Shown: positions 43,501 through 52,539 of the stretch, piece after piece
How the letters are laid out: the number at the start of each line of letters is the position of its first letter
How positions within the stretch are numbered: position 1 is the stretch's first letter
Origin: Nothopassalora personata
Lineage: Eukaryota > Ascomycota > Dothideomycetes > Mycosphaerellales > Mycosphaerellaceae
NCBI GenBank assembly: GCA_033816765.1
Contig: CM066289.1
Span: 558,001 to 622,000, forward strand
DNA length: 64,000 nucleotides
Reading direction: 5' to 3'
The notes under the pieces: generated by a model
Database searches by the model: none
What the model was told of the DNA's origin: nothing
What the model saw: only the letters and a program-made list of their open reading frames with translations
Position numbers and translations under genes: made by a program

Positions 43501-45815
43501 TGTTCTGGAGAGTAATCAGCAGTGGCGTGCCATTCAATGTTGTTGTTGTTGATTACTGAGCGAAACACCTTTCCAATGGCTGGTTCATTGTCACTGTAAA
43601 AGCAGACAAATCTCCTACCAATGAAATTGATGAAGCTCAGCAGGCTGTTGAAGCAGGCCAATACTGATTGCTGATCCTTGTTTTTAATGGTGAATTGAAA
43701 GTGACCATGTGTGTCCAAATCGTAGAAGTGAACCAGGTACCTATCACCATTGTAAGCAGCAGTGAACTCTGCCAAGTCCATTGCCATGTGACCGTAGGGC
43801 GTCATCAGTCTGATGGGCTTTACCCTATTGGTCACCTTGTGCGCTTTGCTAAGCCCACATGCTCTGCAGTGTGCAGTGAGGGGGGCTTGAGGACCATTGT
43901 TGATGATCACCCCCTCAACTCTGAACGGAAGTTGGTTGATGCGTTCAGCACCAATATGGCCAAAGGTTTGATGCCATTGGCGGCCTGAGAGCTTTCGTTG
44001 TTTGACAGGGGACCTGCTGGATGTAGCTGCACCTTTGGTGCCCCCTGTGCTGTTCATTACAGCCATGACTGAGCGGTTGCTGTCAGGCTGCATTGCTGTT
44101 TGGTTGTTGATATCACCCCTGCCAATGGTGCTGATGAAGTGTGCATTGCGCACCTTCTCAGTCACCTTAGGCAGTACCAGGCCATCGGTTGTGGGCCACT
44201 GGTAGACAATGGGTGATTGTGGTGGTGTTACCACCTTGAAGAAGGGAATTGTACCTGTAGGTCTGTGCAGGTCCAATAACTTGGTGTCGTTGTGCCACAT
44301 GGTATTGGTGCGGCCGTGCCACCAGAGCCCGGCTGCTTCCATACGGGTATGGGAGATGACATTCACATGAAAACCTGGGCAGTAGGCTACATCCAACAAA
44401 GTGAATGGATAGCCCCCAATTGTCATGTGAACACGCCCCAATGCCGTGATTGGAAAGCTTGTTGTTCCAGCCTGGATCTGTGAGGTGGTGAGGCGCTCTG
44501 CAACGAAGTTAACCCCTTGCTGGTCATGGTGGTTGATCACATGAGTGTCTGAACAGTTGTCATACACCCAGCAATCACTGAAGTTGGCGCTCAATTTGCT
44601 GATTGAGCTCGAAAGGACAGTGAGGCCAGCAAACGCATCTGTTGCGCTTTTGCTTTCGGTTTCGGCTATGGCCGTGTCACGCTCTTCGTCTTTGCGTCCA
44701 TTGCGATTTAGCACTCGAAGCAGTCGCTCACCATCATCACCTACGCAGTAGCTGATGAAGTGTTTCCAGTATTTCTTCCACTGCTCGGTGCGTTGGTGAA
44801 CTGGTGGGCGCTTGCTAGGGTTAATCACATCACATGAGTAGAGGTTTTTGTGACACTTGTCTTGAGGCTCGCCGGTGATGTTCCAGCAGCCGCTGGGCTT
44901 GTCCTTTCTTTCGGCGTGGTTGTTGCCACGGGTCTTGTTGTTTTCACTACGGCTGCTGCCGCGTGTGTTGTTTTCACTGCGGCTGCTGCCACGAGTGTTG
45001 TTTCCTTCTTTTTGACCAGCACCCTCTGCTGGTGCCGTCGCGTCATCCTCTGCTGAGGGCTCTCCGGACAGGGTCGCGAAGACTGACCGTCCGTTGGTTG
45101 TCGCTGGAGCGGTGTCGCGTATCCACTCCAGGTATCGTTCAGTGAGCTTTTGCAAGCTCATGTTGTCACGCTTCCACTCGTTGTACAGAGAGGCGCCGTA
45201 GGCAGGGGCCTGTCTTTGAATGGCGAGGAGGAAGTGTCTGTTGAGATCCTCGTACTCTGCGTGTTTGCACTTGACCATCTTAGTCTGAAGTACCAGCCAG
45301 TCTGAGCACCAGTCGTCGATCCTGCGAGCGCTGGCCTTTTGTAGCCTGGACAGCTCAAGTGTGAGCTGCCGCTTACGTAAGAGGTCGTCAGGGCCGTACT
45401 GGTCTTTGAGGGCCTGGTACTTGGATCTGAGAGTGGTCTTCCCATGCATCAGTTCTTGGCCTAGCTCTGTTGTTGTTCGAATGAGGTAGGTGATGAGCTT
45501 GGACCTGGCAGTAGCAAAGATGTCATACATCCGTTGCCTGCGGTCTGCGTCTGTTTGCTGTAACTTGATGAGCTCTCTGTTTGCTGTTGTGGCCTCTGCT
45601 GAAGTGTACTGTGATTGGATTTCCTCAAAAGTTAAGTGGACCGGCTCTGTTGGCTCGGTTACGTATTGGTGAGGATCCAGATACTTCCAGACATTGAGAG
45701 ACTCTGCGTAGAGCTCAAGCTGACGATCGAATTTGTCCCATTGGTCATGACTCTTGAGTACCACTGTGCCGTATGGCGTTCCAGCGATTGTGCCGGGTGT
45801 CTCGGTAGTGGCCAT
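40569..45815 (-). CDS. Copia Gag-Pol polyprotein
   Basis: One uninterrupted 1748-aa frame. Gag occupies about 1-330 and ends in a short repeat (NNTRGSSRSE twice) and a Cys/His-containing segment that does not match the canonical CCHC spacing. The protease region has WVYDNCSDTHVIN (about 420-433), at the place of the usual D-S/T-G. GAG-pre-integrase is at about 610 (WHQTFGHIGAERI) and the integrase core at 675-860 (DLAEF ... FYSDNEP ... SPEQDPAERAG). Reverse transcriptase runs about 1190-1470 with FFFYVDDLVML (about 1392). RNase H is at about 1560-1710 (GASDASYG; SSTEAELLG; YCDNTQ). The order protease-integrase-RT-RNase H defines Copia. It has no stops and no RIP signature, so it is potentially functional. 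Confidence 0.96.
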   Translation of the reverse strand: MATTETPGTIAGTPYGTVVLKSHDQWDKFDRQLELYAESLNVWKYLDPHQYVTEPTEPVHLTFEEIQSQYTSAEATTANRELIKLQQTDADRRQRMYDIFATARSKLITYLIRTTTELGQELMHGKTTLRSKYQALKDQYGPDDLLRKRQLTLELSRLQKASARRIDDWCSDWLVLQTKMVKCKHAEYEDLNRHFLLAIQRQAPAYGASLYNEWKRDNMSLQKLTERYLEWIRDTAPATTNGRSVFATLSGEPSAEDDATAPAEGAGQKEGNNTRGSSRSENNTRGSSRSENNKTRGNNHAERKDKPSGCWNITGEPQDKCHKNLYSCDVINPSKRPPVHQRTEQWKKYWKHFISYCVGDDGERLLRVLNRNGRKDEERDTAIAETESKSATDAFAGLTVLSSSISKLSANFSDCWVYDNCSDTHVINHHDQQGVNFVAERLTTSQIQAGTTSFPITALGRVHMTIGGYPFTLLDVAYCPGFHVNVISHTRMEAAGLWWHGRTNTMWHNDTKLLDLHRPTGTIPFFKVVTPPQSPIVYQWPTTDGLVLPKVTEKVRNAHFISTIGRGDINNQTAMQPDSNRSVMAVMNSTGGTKGAATSSRSPVKQRKLSGRQWHQTFGHIGAERINQLPFRVEGVIINNGPQAPLTAHCRACGLSKAHKVTNRVKPIRLMTPYGHMAMDLAEFTAAYNGDRYLVHFYDLDTHGHFQFTIKNKDQQSVLACFNSLLSFINFIGRRFVCFYSDNEPAIGKVFRSVINNNNIEWHATADYSPEQDPAERAGSLIITMARTIRIHARLPEKLWPECTAAAVYILWRSPIQSKGWKTPFELATGRPPHVGHMVVYGSLAYVLIHGPNQPGKSEKLQERALIGYLVGYDSTNIYRVWDPSKDRVMRVKDVLFDETTFYDPSVLTAGYTTPIENIATAEPAEEPEQYYDLYVAHHEQDTAQAEGVDQQAHHPRKHQYLLGQEPHWPEHQGVKFNRRGKGNSSSLKSDSSFQPSDWPSANGAAAAAGPQDQAKSATISPANEKPENSDNISETQDKDTQSETEADTDYYNTLEQEMMDALTDEDREEITGNDAHSHSHQPYPFTFTPPDAPNNAPTPLFPLEPELFTEDSSINNNNSNTTAYGKRQRTAYFHHSLHNIMVANVVISQMRGIRPRPRYPYHHEIPRTRDSSPPRRVNTAVTSMHRDDLPPEPANYRAAMKHRFSQQWTEAMAKEFTKAISTGTFKWVTEKEKDHDAQQEEGLQPSLPLKWVYKYKLDENGMLKSFKARLCARGDLQGTHLDTYAATLPASMFRLCCAMAASFDLEAEQFDVVNAFLNSDLPYTMYLQPPPGINRPSDGHALKLVKALYGLKESPLLWYNSLTDTLASLGLEPLSDSSCIYHDNKVMFFFYVDDLVMLYHRKHKTHAANIKQQLLAKYEMHELGNLTWFLGIKVTRDRQKRLLWLSQEDYIEKLAAKFTISTSARKTSVPVDQHLDWTVPNGHTPTAIAILAYQQRIGSLNFAATHTRPDIAFSLSMLSQYLTKPTETHLKLADQCLRYLLETKTLCLVYGASKHITGLHSHPEHLGNNHEFFGASDASYGMNTDRTSSTGWIFMLFGGPVDYKASKQVTVTKSSTEAELLGLSQAASELIQWERVFAELHLQFNQRTHLYCDNTQTIRLVNQQGQKLDTKLRHVDIHHHWLRQRDQRGDIEIRYLNTNDMPADGLTKLLPPQKHKHFVKLLNMAEEGVDPRSSFSSTSTSHTTPGG

Positions 45816-46079
45816 GACTGCTGATGGTGACCTTTGCTAATTGTGATTGGGCCCAGTGAAAGTTCCTGTAGGTTCACTGGTCCGTGGGGTGCACCGTACC
45901 GCTGCACTGTTGTGCAGTAGTCCTTCTTTTGGTGCTGTTTTTTTTTTGTACCGTACCGCTGCACTGCTGTGCAGTAGTCTGGTGTGTTTTTGGTGACGAT
46001 GCAAACTCTGCTCCGGGGGTACCTGGGTCCCTTGTTCCTCACTCGTTGCTTCCTGTGTGTGTAGCGAATGTTAGTGAGT

Positions 46080-46097
46080 GCTTGTCGGGCTCATAAC
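46080..46097 (-). other. Primer binding site, initiator-tRNA-Met anticodon region
   Basis: Immediately inside the 5' LTR the minus strand reads GTTATGAGCCCGACAAG. Its complement GGGCTCATAAC equals the anticodon stem-loop of the eukaryotic initiator methionine tRNA, not its 3' end. Priming from a cleaved half-tRNA at the anticodon is known for Drosophila copia and yeast Ty5. Confidence 0.75.
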
Positions 46098-46315
46098 TAT
46101 CACGTTGTGACGGCTGTCTGCGTAATTATTGGTGTATAGACTCATATGAAAGGAGGTGACAAAAGCGAGTTGTGTATTGCATGTGTCTATGTAAAATTGA
46201 GATGTTTGAGAATTGAAGAGTTTGCCGGTGACTAATCAAAGTCACGTGAGTCTTGGCAACCGTTGACTCAGTCTTGTTTTGGGCTGCTGCCCAGGTGCAC
46301 GCTTGGATCGTGACA
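46098..46315 (-). repeat. 5' LTR of the Copia element
   Basis: 218 bp, identical to the LTR at 40275-40492; in element orientation it is the upstream LTR that would hold the promoter. The CTTTA duplication follows at 46316-46320. Confidence 0.95.
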
Positions 46316-46320
46316 CTTTA

Positions 46321-46444
46321 TACTACTTTATACCTCTCTTGCTCCCTTCTAGACTACTATATATACTTATATATACTAACAACTATTATACGTACATTCT
46401 TAAAGCTTTTTAAGAAGCTTTAGTAAGGTATACTATATATATAA
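46321..46444. repeat. RIP-like spacer between two intact elements
   Basis: AT-rich DNA without ORF, the same kind as at 39776-40269, separating the Copia element from the Fot1-type element. It is probably part of the older repeat into which both inserted. Confidence 0.6.
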
Positions 46445-46446
46445 TA

Positions 46447-46516
46447 ACGTGCTTCACCACCGAGCGGGCCACACCACCGAGCGGGCCACTTTTGCCAAGA
46501 ACTGTACCACTTCCAC
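46447..46516. repeat. Left terminal inverted repeat
   Basis: 70 bp, perfect inverse match to 48243-48312. Inside it the motif CACCACCGAGCGGGCC occurs twice in tandem, so each end has two copies of a likely transposase binding site. Confidence 0.93.
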
Positions 46517-46564
46517 TTTGATTGCGACGGTATCTTAACACGACGACATCCTACAGAATCGTTA

Positions 46565-48232
46565 CTAGGAGGACAATTCCTCTTCAGATTCTTCGCTATC
46601 TAGCAAGTCTACTTGACAGGTGCGTACGTTATGCCCCGACTCGCCACATCGCTTGCAGCGTCGTAGCCTTGGTGCTGGCCGAACACCATCTAGCGACTCT
46701 CTACTTACTTCCTGCCTCCTAGTATCCTCTGGAGGTATCAATTGCGACGCCTCATCGAAGGTTAGAGACCCTCTAGACTGAATATACTTGCGCTTTCGTG
46801 CTTTCCGCTGTGTAAGGGCCTCGTTAGACTTGCGTAGCTCACTGATCTCGCTTCGCATAAGAGCCATCTGATGCGCTATCTCTCTACTCCCTTTCACAAG
46901 CTGATGCACCCCTTCCTGTAACGAGTTTGGCGATGAACCTGCCCGGGCACGCATTTTGTTCGTTACTAGTGTCGATTGAGAGTCGAATTCTTTTGCAGTT
47001 CGTGGTGTCTTCGACTCCCAAGGGGTAGAGTCCGGAGCTGGAGGCGTTGGCGTACGTAGCTTAACATCAAGCTTGTCTATCACTGCCTGTGGATTGAATG
47101 GAACCAAACCAGCGCCTCTGAAGCTCGATAGGATGTTCTCCTGTCTAAATACAGCGTCATGGGCAGCCCGGAAGGCGCGTAGGAACTCTACTTTGTCGAT
47201 ATGAGTGATGCGCTGGCGTGCCAAGCCCGAGAGCTGAGCACCGTATGCCTTCTTCAAAGGCGAATAGCAACCCACATCCAATGGCTGGAGTAAGTGCGAG
47301 GCGTGCGATGGCATACATAGGGCCAAGATCTTGTATTCCTTGCACAGATTCTGGAATGCCTTCGAGTTGTGGCTCTCGTGGCCATCGATAATGAGCAGTC
47401 TCCATGCCCCAGTCGTACGAGCTACAGTATGCTTCTGGAAATGCTCCAGCCACCGTATACCGAACTCATTGTTGGTCCAGCCGTTCTCTGTTAGCCCGAT
47501 TGTCCAGTCTGGACCCAAGTTGCCGTCTTGGTACCAGGTACTGATGTGCTGTTTGCCTGCAAGGATGACGTAGGGTGGGAGCGCTGTTCCGTCTGCACAG
47601 ATGGTCTCAATCACTGTTGCCCATTCTCTGTTGCCCTGTTGGACGACCTTCCTCTTTCCACCACGCCTTTCTGAACCCGTAACGACGCTCTGCGACGTAA
47701 TAACACCCATCATAAACCCTGTCTCGTCAAAGTTGTAGGTGTCCTGGTCGAGGATGCCATACTTCTCCTTCATATTACGCACAAGCAAGAACCACTTCTC
47801 GATAACGTCTGGATCTTCCATTAGGGCTCGCTGACGATCGTATCCACGTGTCATGCGAACCTTTAGCTCACGATGCCGCCCAATGAACCTGTCTGTCCAA
47901 TTGAGACCAGCGGGCTTGAGGCCCTTCTCTTGTAGCAATGAATCGGCCATTGCTCGTACGCTAGCCTTTGATGGCGGGAAACCTCTAAGATCCAGCTCGA
48001 GTATGTACTCAAGTATCACCCTCTCTTCTAGCTCTGTAAGCTTCTTCGAATTGGGCTCGCAGTCACCCCGAGGAGGTCGTCCATTCAATCGATACCCTAG
48101 TGTGGTTCGAGACGCGTCGTATACCTTTGCAGCAAGTCGATTCGTGATTGTCGCGTCGCGTTTCGTGGCCTGGACAGCTAAGGTCAGTTTGGCCTCGTTT
48201 GAAGACAATACACGCTGTAATGGTGGTTGCAT
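46565..48232 (-). CDS. Fot1/pogo-family transposase with C-terminal zinc knuckle
   Basis: From Met 48232 the product is 555 aa; the frame stays open to 48310, but those extra codons lie in the inverted repeat. The N-terminal DNA-binding part has two helix-turn-helix units (about 10-60 and a Tc5/CENP-B-type domain about 65-130, ERVILEYILELDLRGFPPS ... NWTDRFIGRH). The DDE domain (DDE_1 superfamily) has Asp in YNFDETGF (about 166), LIIDGHESH (about 281) and LLQPLDVGCYSP, the last two separated by 35 residues (DD35D as in Fot1/pogo). The C-terminal region has a coiled coil (SEISELRKSNEALTQRKARK) and ends with a CCHC knuckle, CKRCGESGHNVRTC, before an acidic tail. All key residues are present and there are no stops. 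Confidence 0.95.
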   Translation of the reverse strand: MQPPLQRVLSSNEAKLTLAVQATKRDATITNRLAAKVYDASRTTLGYRLNGRPPRGDCEPNSKKLTELEERVILEYILELDLRGFPPSKASVRAMADSLLQEKGLKPAGLNWTDRFIGRHRELKVRMTRGYDRQRALMEDPDVIEKWFLLVRNMKEKYGILDQDTYNFDETGFMMGVITSQSVVTGSERRGGKRKVVQQGNREWATVIETICADGTALPPYVILAGKQHISTWYQDGNLGPDWTIGLTENGWTNNEFGIRWLEHFQKHTVARTTGAWRLLIIDGHESHNSKAFQNLCKEYKILALCMPSHASHLLQPLDVGCYSPLKKAYGAQLSGLARQRITHIDKVEFLRAFRAAHDAVFRQENILSSFRGAGLVPFNPQAVIDKLDVKLRTPTPPAPDSTPWESKTPRTAKEFDSQSTLVTNKMRARAGSSPNSLQEGVHQLVKGSREIAHQMALMRSEISELRKSNEALTQRKARKRKYIQSRGSLTFDEASQLIPPEDTRRQEVSRESLDGVRPAPRLRRCKRCGESGHNVRTCQVDLLDSEESEEELSS

Positions 48233-48242
48233 AGCTGTATCT

Positions 48243-48312
48243 GTGGAAGTGGTACAGTTCTTGGCAAAAGTGGCCCGCTCGGTGGTGTGGCCCGCTCGGT
48301 GGTGAAGCACGT
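48243..48312. repeat. Right terminal inverted repeat
   Basis: 70 bp, perfect inverse match to the left end, followed by the TA duplication at 48313-48314. Confidence 0.93.
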
Positions 48313-48314
48313 TA

Positions 48315-49829
48315 GTATTTTAAGGGTGTTACTAATATATAAGTAGTATTATAGTAGATATTATTAAATAGACTCCTATAAACTAGTTTAGTAGCACTAG
48401 CAATATCTTTAGTAGTAGAACTAGTTCTAGTAACGGTAACGATCCTAATAAGCGTCCTCCTAGTAATAGTAGAAAGGGCCTACCTATATCTAGTAGGCTC
48501 TCTAAGCGTAAGACCCTTATTAAGGCACTTAGGTTAGTTAAGTAGATTATCGAGAGTAAGCGCAAGATTACTAAGAGGAATATAACCTTATAGCTTACTA
48601 TAGTATCCCTTAAGGTTGCCTTCTATAAGAAGAAGCTTCTAACTACTAAGGGTAGTATTACTAACCTACTAAACTAGGGTTAGATTAACGCGGCTACCTA
48701 GGACTTCGATTATATAATAGTTAATCCTTAAGGTCGTATCTCTAATACTATAACTATAAACCTTAATAGTAGTTAGAACTACCTTCCTACCTTATAGGTA
48801 TCCGCTATAGACTATCTTATTTAGCACTTCGGTAGCGTATATAACTGCTATAAGGAGAGATCTAACCTTCCCTTTACTAGCTACTATACTATTCTAGGAT
48901 AGTTTAAGGGCTACTATACTAACTACGCTCTTAATAATTACTATAATAAGTGTAGCTTCTTCTCTCTAAGGACCCTATAGTAGAGTGCTACTAGTCTATC
49001 TAGAACCTACTAGTAGCTAGGTATAGGTTATACTCGATCTACTAGTACTACATTCTAGGGTAGTATATAAGCTAGTCGCTCTCCTCCTATTATACGTAGT
49101 AGTCCTCTACGTAAGGGCTTTCTATCTCTAGTTCTATATTCTCCTAGTATAAGCACCTCTAGATATAGTCTTTAGATACTACCTACCTAGCTTATCCCTA
49201 GCGATATAGACTAGCGCCTAAGTATCCCTAGGGCTCCTAGTAATAGTTCTAGAACTATCCTACTTAAGATCCGCCTCCTATTCTCTAACTCCCTCTCTTA
49301 GAATAAGGTTACTACCCTAATTCGTTAGTTCCTATAGCGTCTTAGTACTAATAACGACTTTTAGGAGGGCACTATAATTAACTCGACTTCCTATAAGAGG
49401 GGTTCTAGAGGCTCTAGTAGTTCTAGTAGCAAGTAGTAGTCTAGAGAGTATACTTACTTCGGGTCTTAGTATGGTTCTTAGGATCTAGTTAGGACTAAAG
49501 GTTAAAATAGCCGTTATAAGTAAGGGTAGTCTACTTCTCTATTTTCTTTTACTTTTAATACTATAGCTCCCTAGGATTAGAGTCTATAATAATAAACTAG
49601 ATCTTACCTTAAAAGGCAGTTCTAAGGTAAGCCTCTCTATGGTCTAGTTATATAAGTATAGTAAGATATACGATACTATAAATAAATCTAGCCCTTAAGG
49701 CTAATAAATAAAAGCTTTCCTCTACTGTCTACTAATAAATAAAATATTACTTTATAAATACTTATAAATGAATAAAGATCATACTATATATAAATAAAAG
49801 TATAGTTAACTCCTAGAAACCTTCCTTAG
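48315..49829. repeat. RIP-degraded repeat, type not identified
   Basis: TpA-rich DNA with no ORF. The plus strand in one frame, ignoring TAG/TAA stops, reads as a low-complexity Ser/Arg-rich protein (for example HFGSVYNCYKERSNLPFTSY near 48830-48890) over about 48470-49500, suggesting an old gag-like or transposase-like gene. I cannot assign a family. Confidence 0.55.
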
Positions 49830-51291
49830 AGGATATAGTTTAGTAACTTTGGTTTTATAAGCTAATCTATAAGCTTCTATATAGTAGAGATGTACTTAAC
49901 TATAATTAAGCCTTCTTTATAAACCTGTCTATAAAAGTAGTTCCTAAGTCTAATATATTTTAGTTCTTTTATAGTTAGTATAATCTCTAACTAGCTTAAT
50001 AGTAGACTAGTTGTCTATAAAGATCTTAAAGGCTTAAGCCTTATAGTTAGTTATTTTCTAGGTTTTATAGAGTAAATTTCTTAACTATATTACTTTCCTA
50101 TAGCATTTAGTTAAGGCTATATACTCTACTTTAGTGCTTAATAGTACTATCTCTTTCTATAGGTTAGACTTCTAGATTATAGGACCTCTAGCTATTTTAA
50201 CTAGGAGTCCTAAGGTTAATCTACCTATTAGATCTCTAGAGAAATTAGAGTCTATATAGATCTCTAGCTTTAGGGATTATATCTTTCTAAAGATTAGGCA
50301 TTTATTAATTGTTCTAGCAATATATCTCTAAATATACTTTACTATAGCAATATGCTCTACTAAAGGATTAGCTAAGAATTTAGCTAAGTAGTTTGTTATA
50401 TACGAGATGTCTAGCCTCGTCTAGTTAGCTAGGTACTAGAGTTCCCTAATTAATATATTAAACAGATTATAATCCTATATATTACATTACTCTTTATAAG
50501 CTTTATATAGGCGGTTAAGGGGATACTTAATACTTTTAGCTAAGTCTAGGCTATGTTTCTAAAGTTTCTCTAAAGTATAGTGCTTTTAGGAGACATAGAG
50601 ATCTCTATTCTTTTTACTCTTTAGTTATATACCTAGGAAAAGGTTAGTGTTAATAGTTTTAATAGAGTACTTATTCTTTAGCCTAGTAATAAACTTGTTA
50701 ATCTTCTAATTACTGTTACTCAAGATTTAAAAGTTATCTATATATAGGAGAACTAAAAGATTCTCCCCCTAAAAGAGATATATATTAGAATTAAGTCTCT
50801 TTAGGCCTAATTCTTCTAGAGTTTCCTTAGTATTATAGTACTAGAGGTTTATAGCTTATTTTAGTCTATAAAGTCCTTTCTTAATTTCTAGGACTTTGTT
50901 AGATAGGTCTTTCTTAATAAGCTCTACGCCTTCTAGTAGTTTAATATATAAAGGTCTATTAATATTAGGGTTTATAAATACTGTTTTAATATTAATCTAT
51001 CTCCTCTTCTAGCTAAGAACTATATATAGGGCTAGGAGAATTCTACTTGTTAGTAGCCTTAGGGTTAGAGCAAAGGTCTTAATATAGTCTATACCTTACT
51101 TTTAGGTAAATCCCTTAGCCACCTATCTAGCTCTACGCTTCTTAATAGACCTATTAGGAAGATACTTATAGTATAGGATCTATTTTCCTATAAGCAGTTT
51201 CCTACCCTTAGGGACTTTCTATAATAGGATCTATATAATATATTCTATGTCTTCTAAGGAGTTGAATTCCTTTCTAATTGCCCTAATCTAT
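49830..51291 (-). mobile_element. RIP-degraded Copia pol remnant
   Basis: Read on the minus strand with stops ignored, it is a Copia reverse transcriptase to RNase H region. Near 51090-51160 the RT block KKRRARxVAKGFTxKxGIDY is followed by KTF at the expected place. Near 50730 YIDN stands for the YVDD core, and near 50090-50120 VEYIALTKC matches the RNase H block AEYIALSEA. TAG/TAA stops fall at expected Trp and Gln codons, typical of RIP. It ends exactly where a Gypsy-type LTR begins, so it was interrupted by that insertion. No LTRs of its own are seen. Confidence 0.8.
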
Positions 51292-52539
51292 TATTACGGT
51301 CCGGGTTAAGCTACGACGGCACACATAGCTATTAGCCGATGAGATCACGTGCGCTGTACGAGATCACTCGCTTACTAGTAACTTAGTGATTCGAGATTAC
51401 TCGCTTACTAGTAACTCGGTAATTCGAGATTACTCGCTTACTAGTGATTAAGTAATCGGACGAAATACGACTACGAGTCTCCTTTATATTTAGGAACGCT
51501 AAGGACCCCGTATAGTTTCGAGGCGTTTAACTTACTGTTTAATATTACTGTTTAGAATACACTATAACCTAACCTCTACCTTACTACTACTTAGTCTTTA
51601 TAAGATAAGACAGCTACTACTTTATTACTTTCCCTCGACTTCCTATCGGCCCGAGAATAAACCCTAATTAAGCTTATCTTCTTAACTTGTAATATTATTA
51701 GGTTATACTAAACCTAATAGCTTTAAACGCCCTCTACGATAGGAGACCGATAGAGTAAACGGGGAACACCCGCCCCTAGTAAAGTAAGTAGAGCCCGACG
51801 ACCTTAGACCGCGAACGATGCTATTAATGCCTTAGCTACTTATATAGGTAACGACACCCTTAAGGTTAGTAAGCTAGAATACTACTATAGCGACCGAGAC
51901 AAGTTCGACACTTAGGTCTCTTAGATAGATATATACTTCTTGTTTAACTCTATGCCTAAGAACCTTAAGCCTATCTTTACTACTACCTTCTTAAGAGGAC
52001 GAGTATAGCATTAGGTTAAACTATTCCTTAGGAAATACCTAGATAGTAACGGAGAAGACAATGCCGACGGAATCTTTAGGTTATATAACTATCTTAAGCA
52101 TACTATAAAGAGCGTCTTTAGTATCTCTAATAAGATTGCTACTACCGTTCGTGTTATTTAGCATTTAAGCTAGAAGACATCTACTACCGAATATGCTACT
52201 AAATTCTAGGAATATACGCAACTTACCGATTAGGACGACGAAGCACTTTAAGTTATATATCGAAGAGGACTAAAGGAGCATATTAAGGACGAGTTAATAA
52301 GGGACGGTCGGAAAATCGATAGCTTAGGCGACCTCGTTAGTGTTACGATTAATCTTAACAATAAGCTCTACGAGAGAGCTATAGAACGACGATACGACTC
52401 TAAGGTATCCGGGAAAGCTAGATATATACTAGGCTACGATAACCGTAATAGTGTTACGGAATAATTCCTATAGACCCTAGAATTATAATAACGAGACGAG
52501 TATGTAACTTATCCTACCTAAGCGCTTAGACTTAGGGCG
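51292..52539 (+). mobile_element. Diverged Gypsy copy (LTR plus gag remnant)
   Basis: It starts with an LTR-like segment (51292-51720, 429 bp) that shares its first bases (TATTACGGTYCGGR), an internal block (about 51470-51530, ...TTTAGGAACGCTAAG...) and the following CTTTAAACGCCC with the LTRs at 56478 and 63193. The downstream part resembles the gag region of the other copies in pattern but is clearly more diverged. RIP stops are throughout. It has no 3' LTR in the window, so it is truncated. Confidence 0.7.
51360..51458. repeat. Three 33-bp tandem repeats inside an LTR
   Basis: Units at 51360-51392, 51393-51425 and 51426-51458 share GAGATYACTCGCTTACTAGT and differ mostly by transitions. 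They lie in the U3-like part of the diverged Gypsy LTR and are absent from the related LTRs at 56478 and 63193. Confidence 0.85.

Larger units (their letters stand above)
40275..46315 (-). mobile_element. Intact Copia (Ty1-type) LTR retrotransposon
   Basis: The element is 6041 bp: two identical 218-bp LTRs, a primer binding site, one full-length Gag-Pol ORF and a polypurine tract, bordered by the 5-bp target-site duplication CTTTA (40270-40274 and 46316-46320). In element orientation (minus strand) the LTR begins TGTCACG and ends CGTGATA, an imperfect terminal inverted repeat. LTR identity plus an open 1748-codon ORF indicate a very recent insertion. It lies in RIP-mutated DNA but shows no RIP itself. 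Confidence 0.97.
46447..48312 (-). mobile_element. Intact Fot1/pogo-type DNA transposon
   Basis: This 1866-bp element has perfect 70-bp terminal inverted repeats (46447-46516 and 48243-48312) and a TA target-site duplication (46445-46446 and 48313-48314). It carries a full-length transposase gene. No RIP-type mutation is seen inside although both flanks are heavily mutated, so it is a recent arrival. Confidence 0.95.

Noticed and set aside
42096..43559. Long plus-strand ORFs opposite the Copia gene
   Set aside because: They mirror the Gag-Pol frame, show no domains, and arise from codon bias of the long real ORF.
51360..51458. CRISPR-like direct repeats
   Set aside because: The units are adjacent without spacers and lie in a eukaryotic LTR, so they are tandem repeats, not CRISPR.
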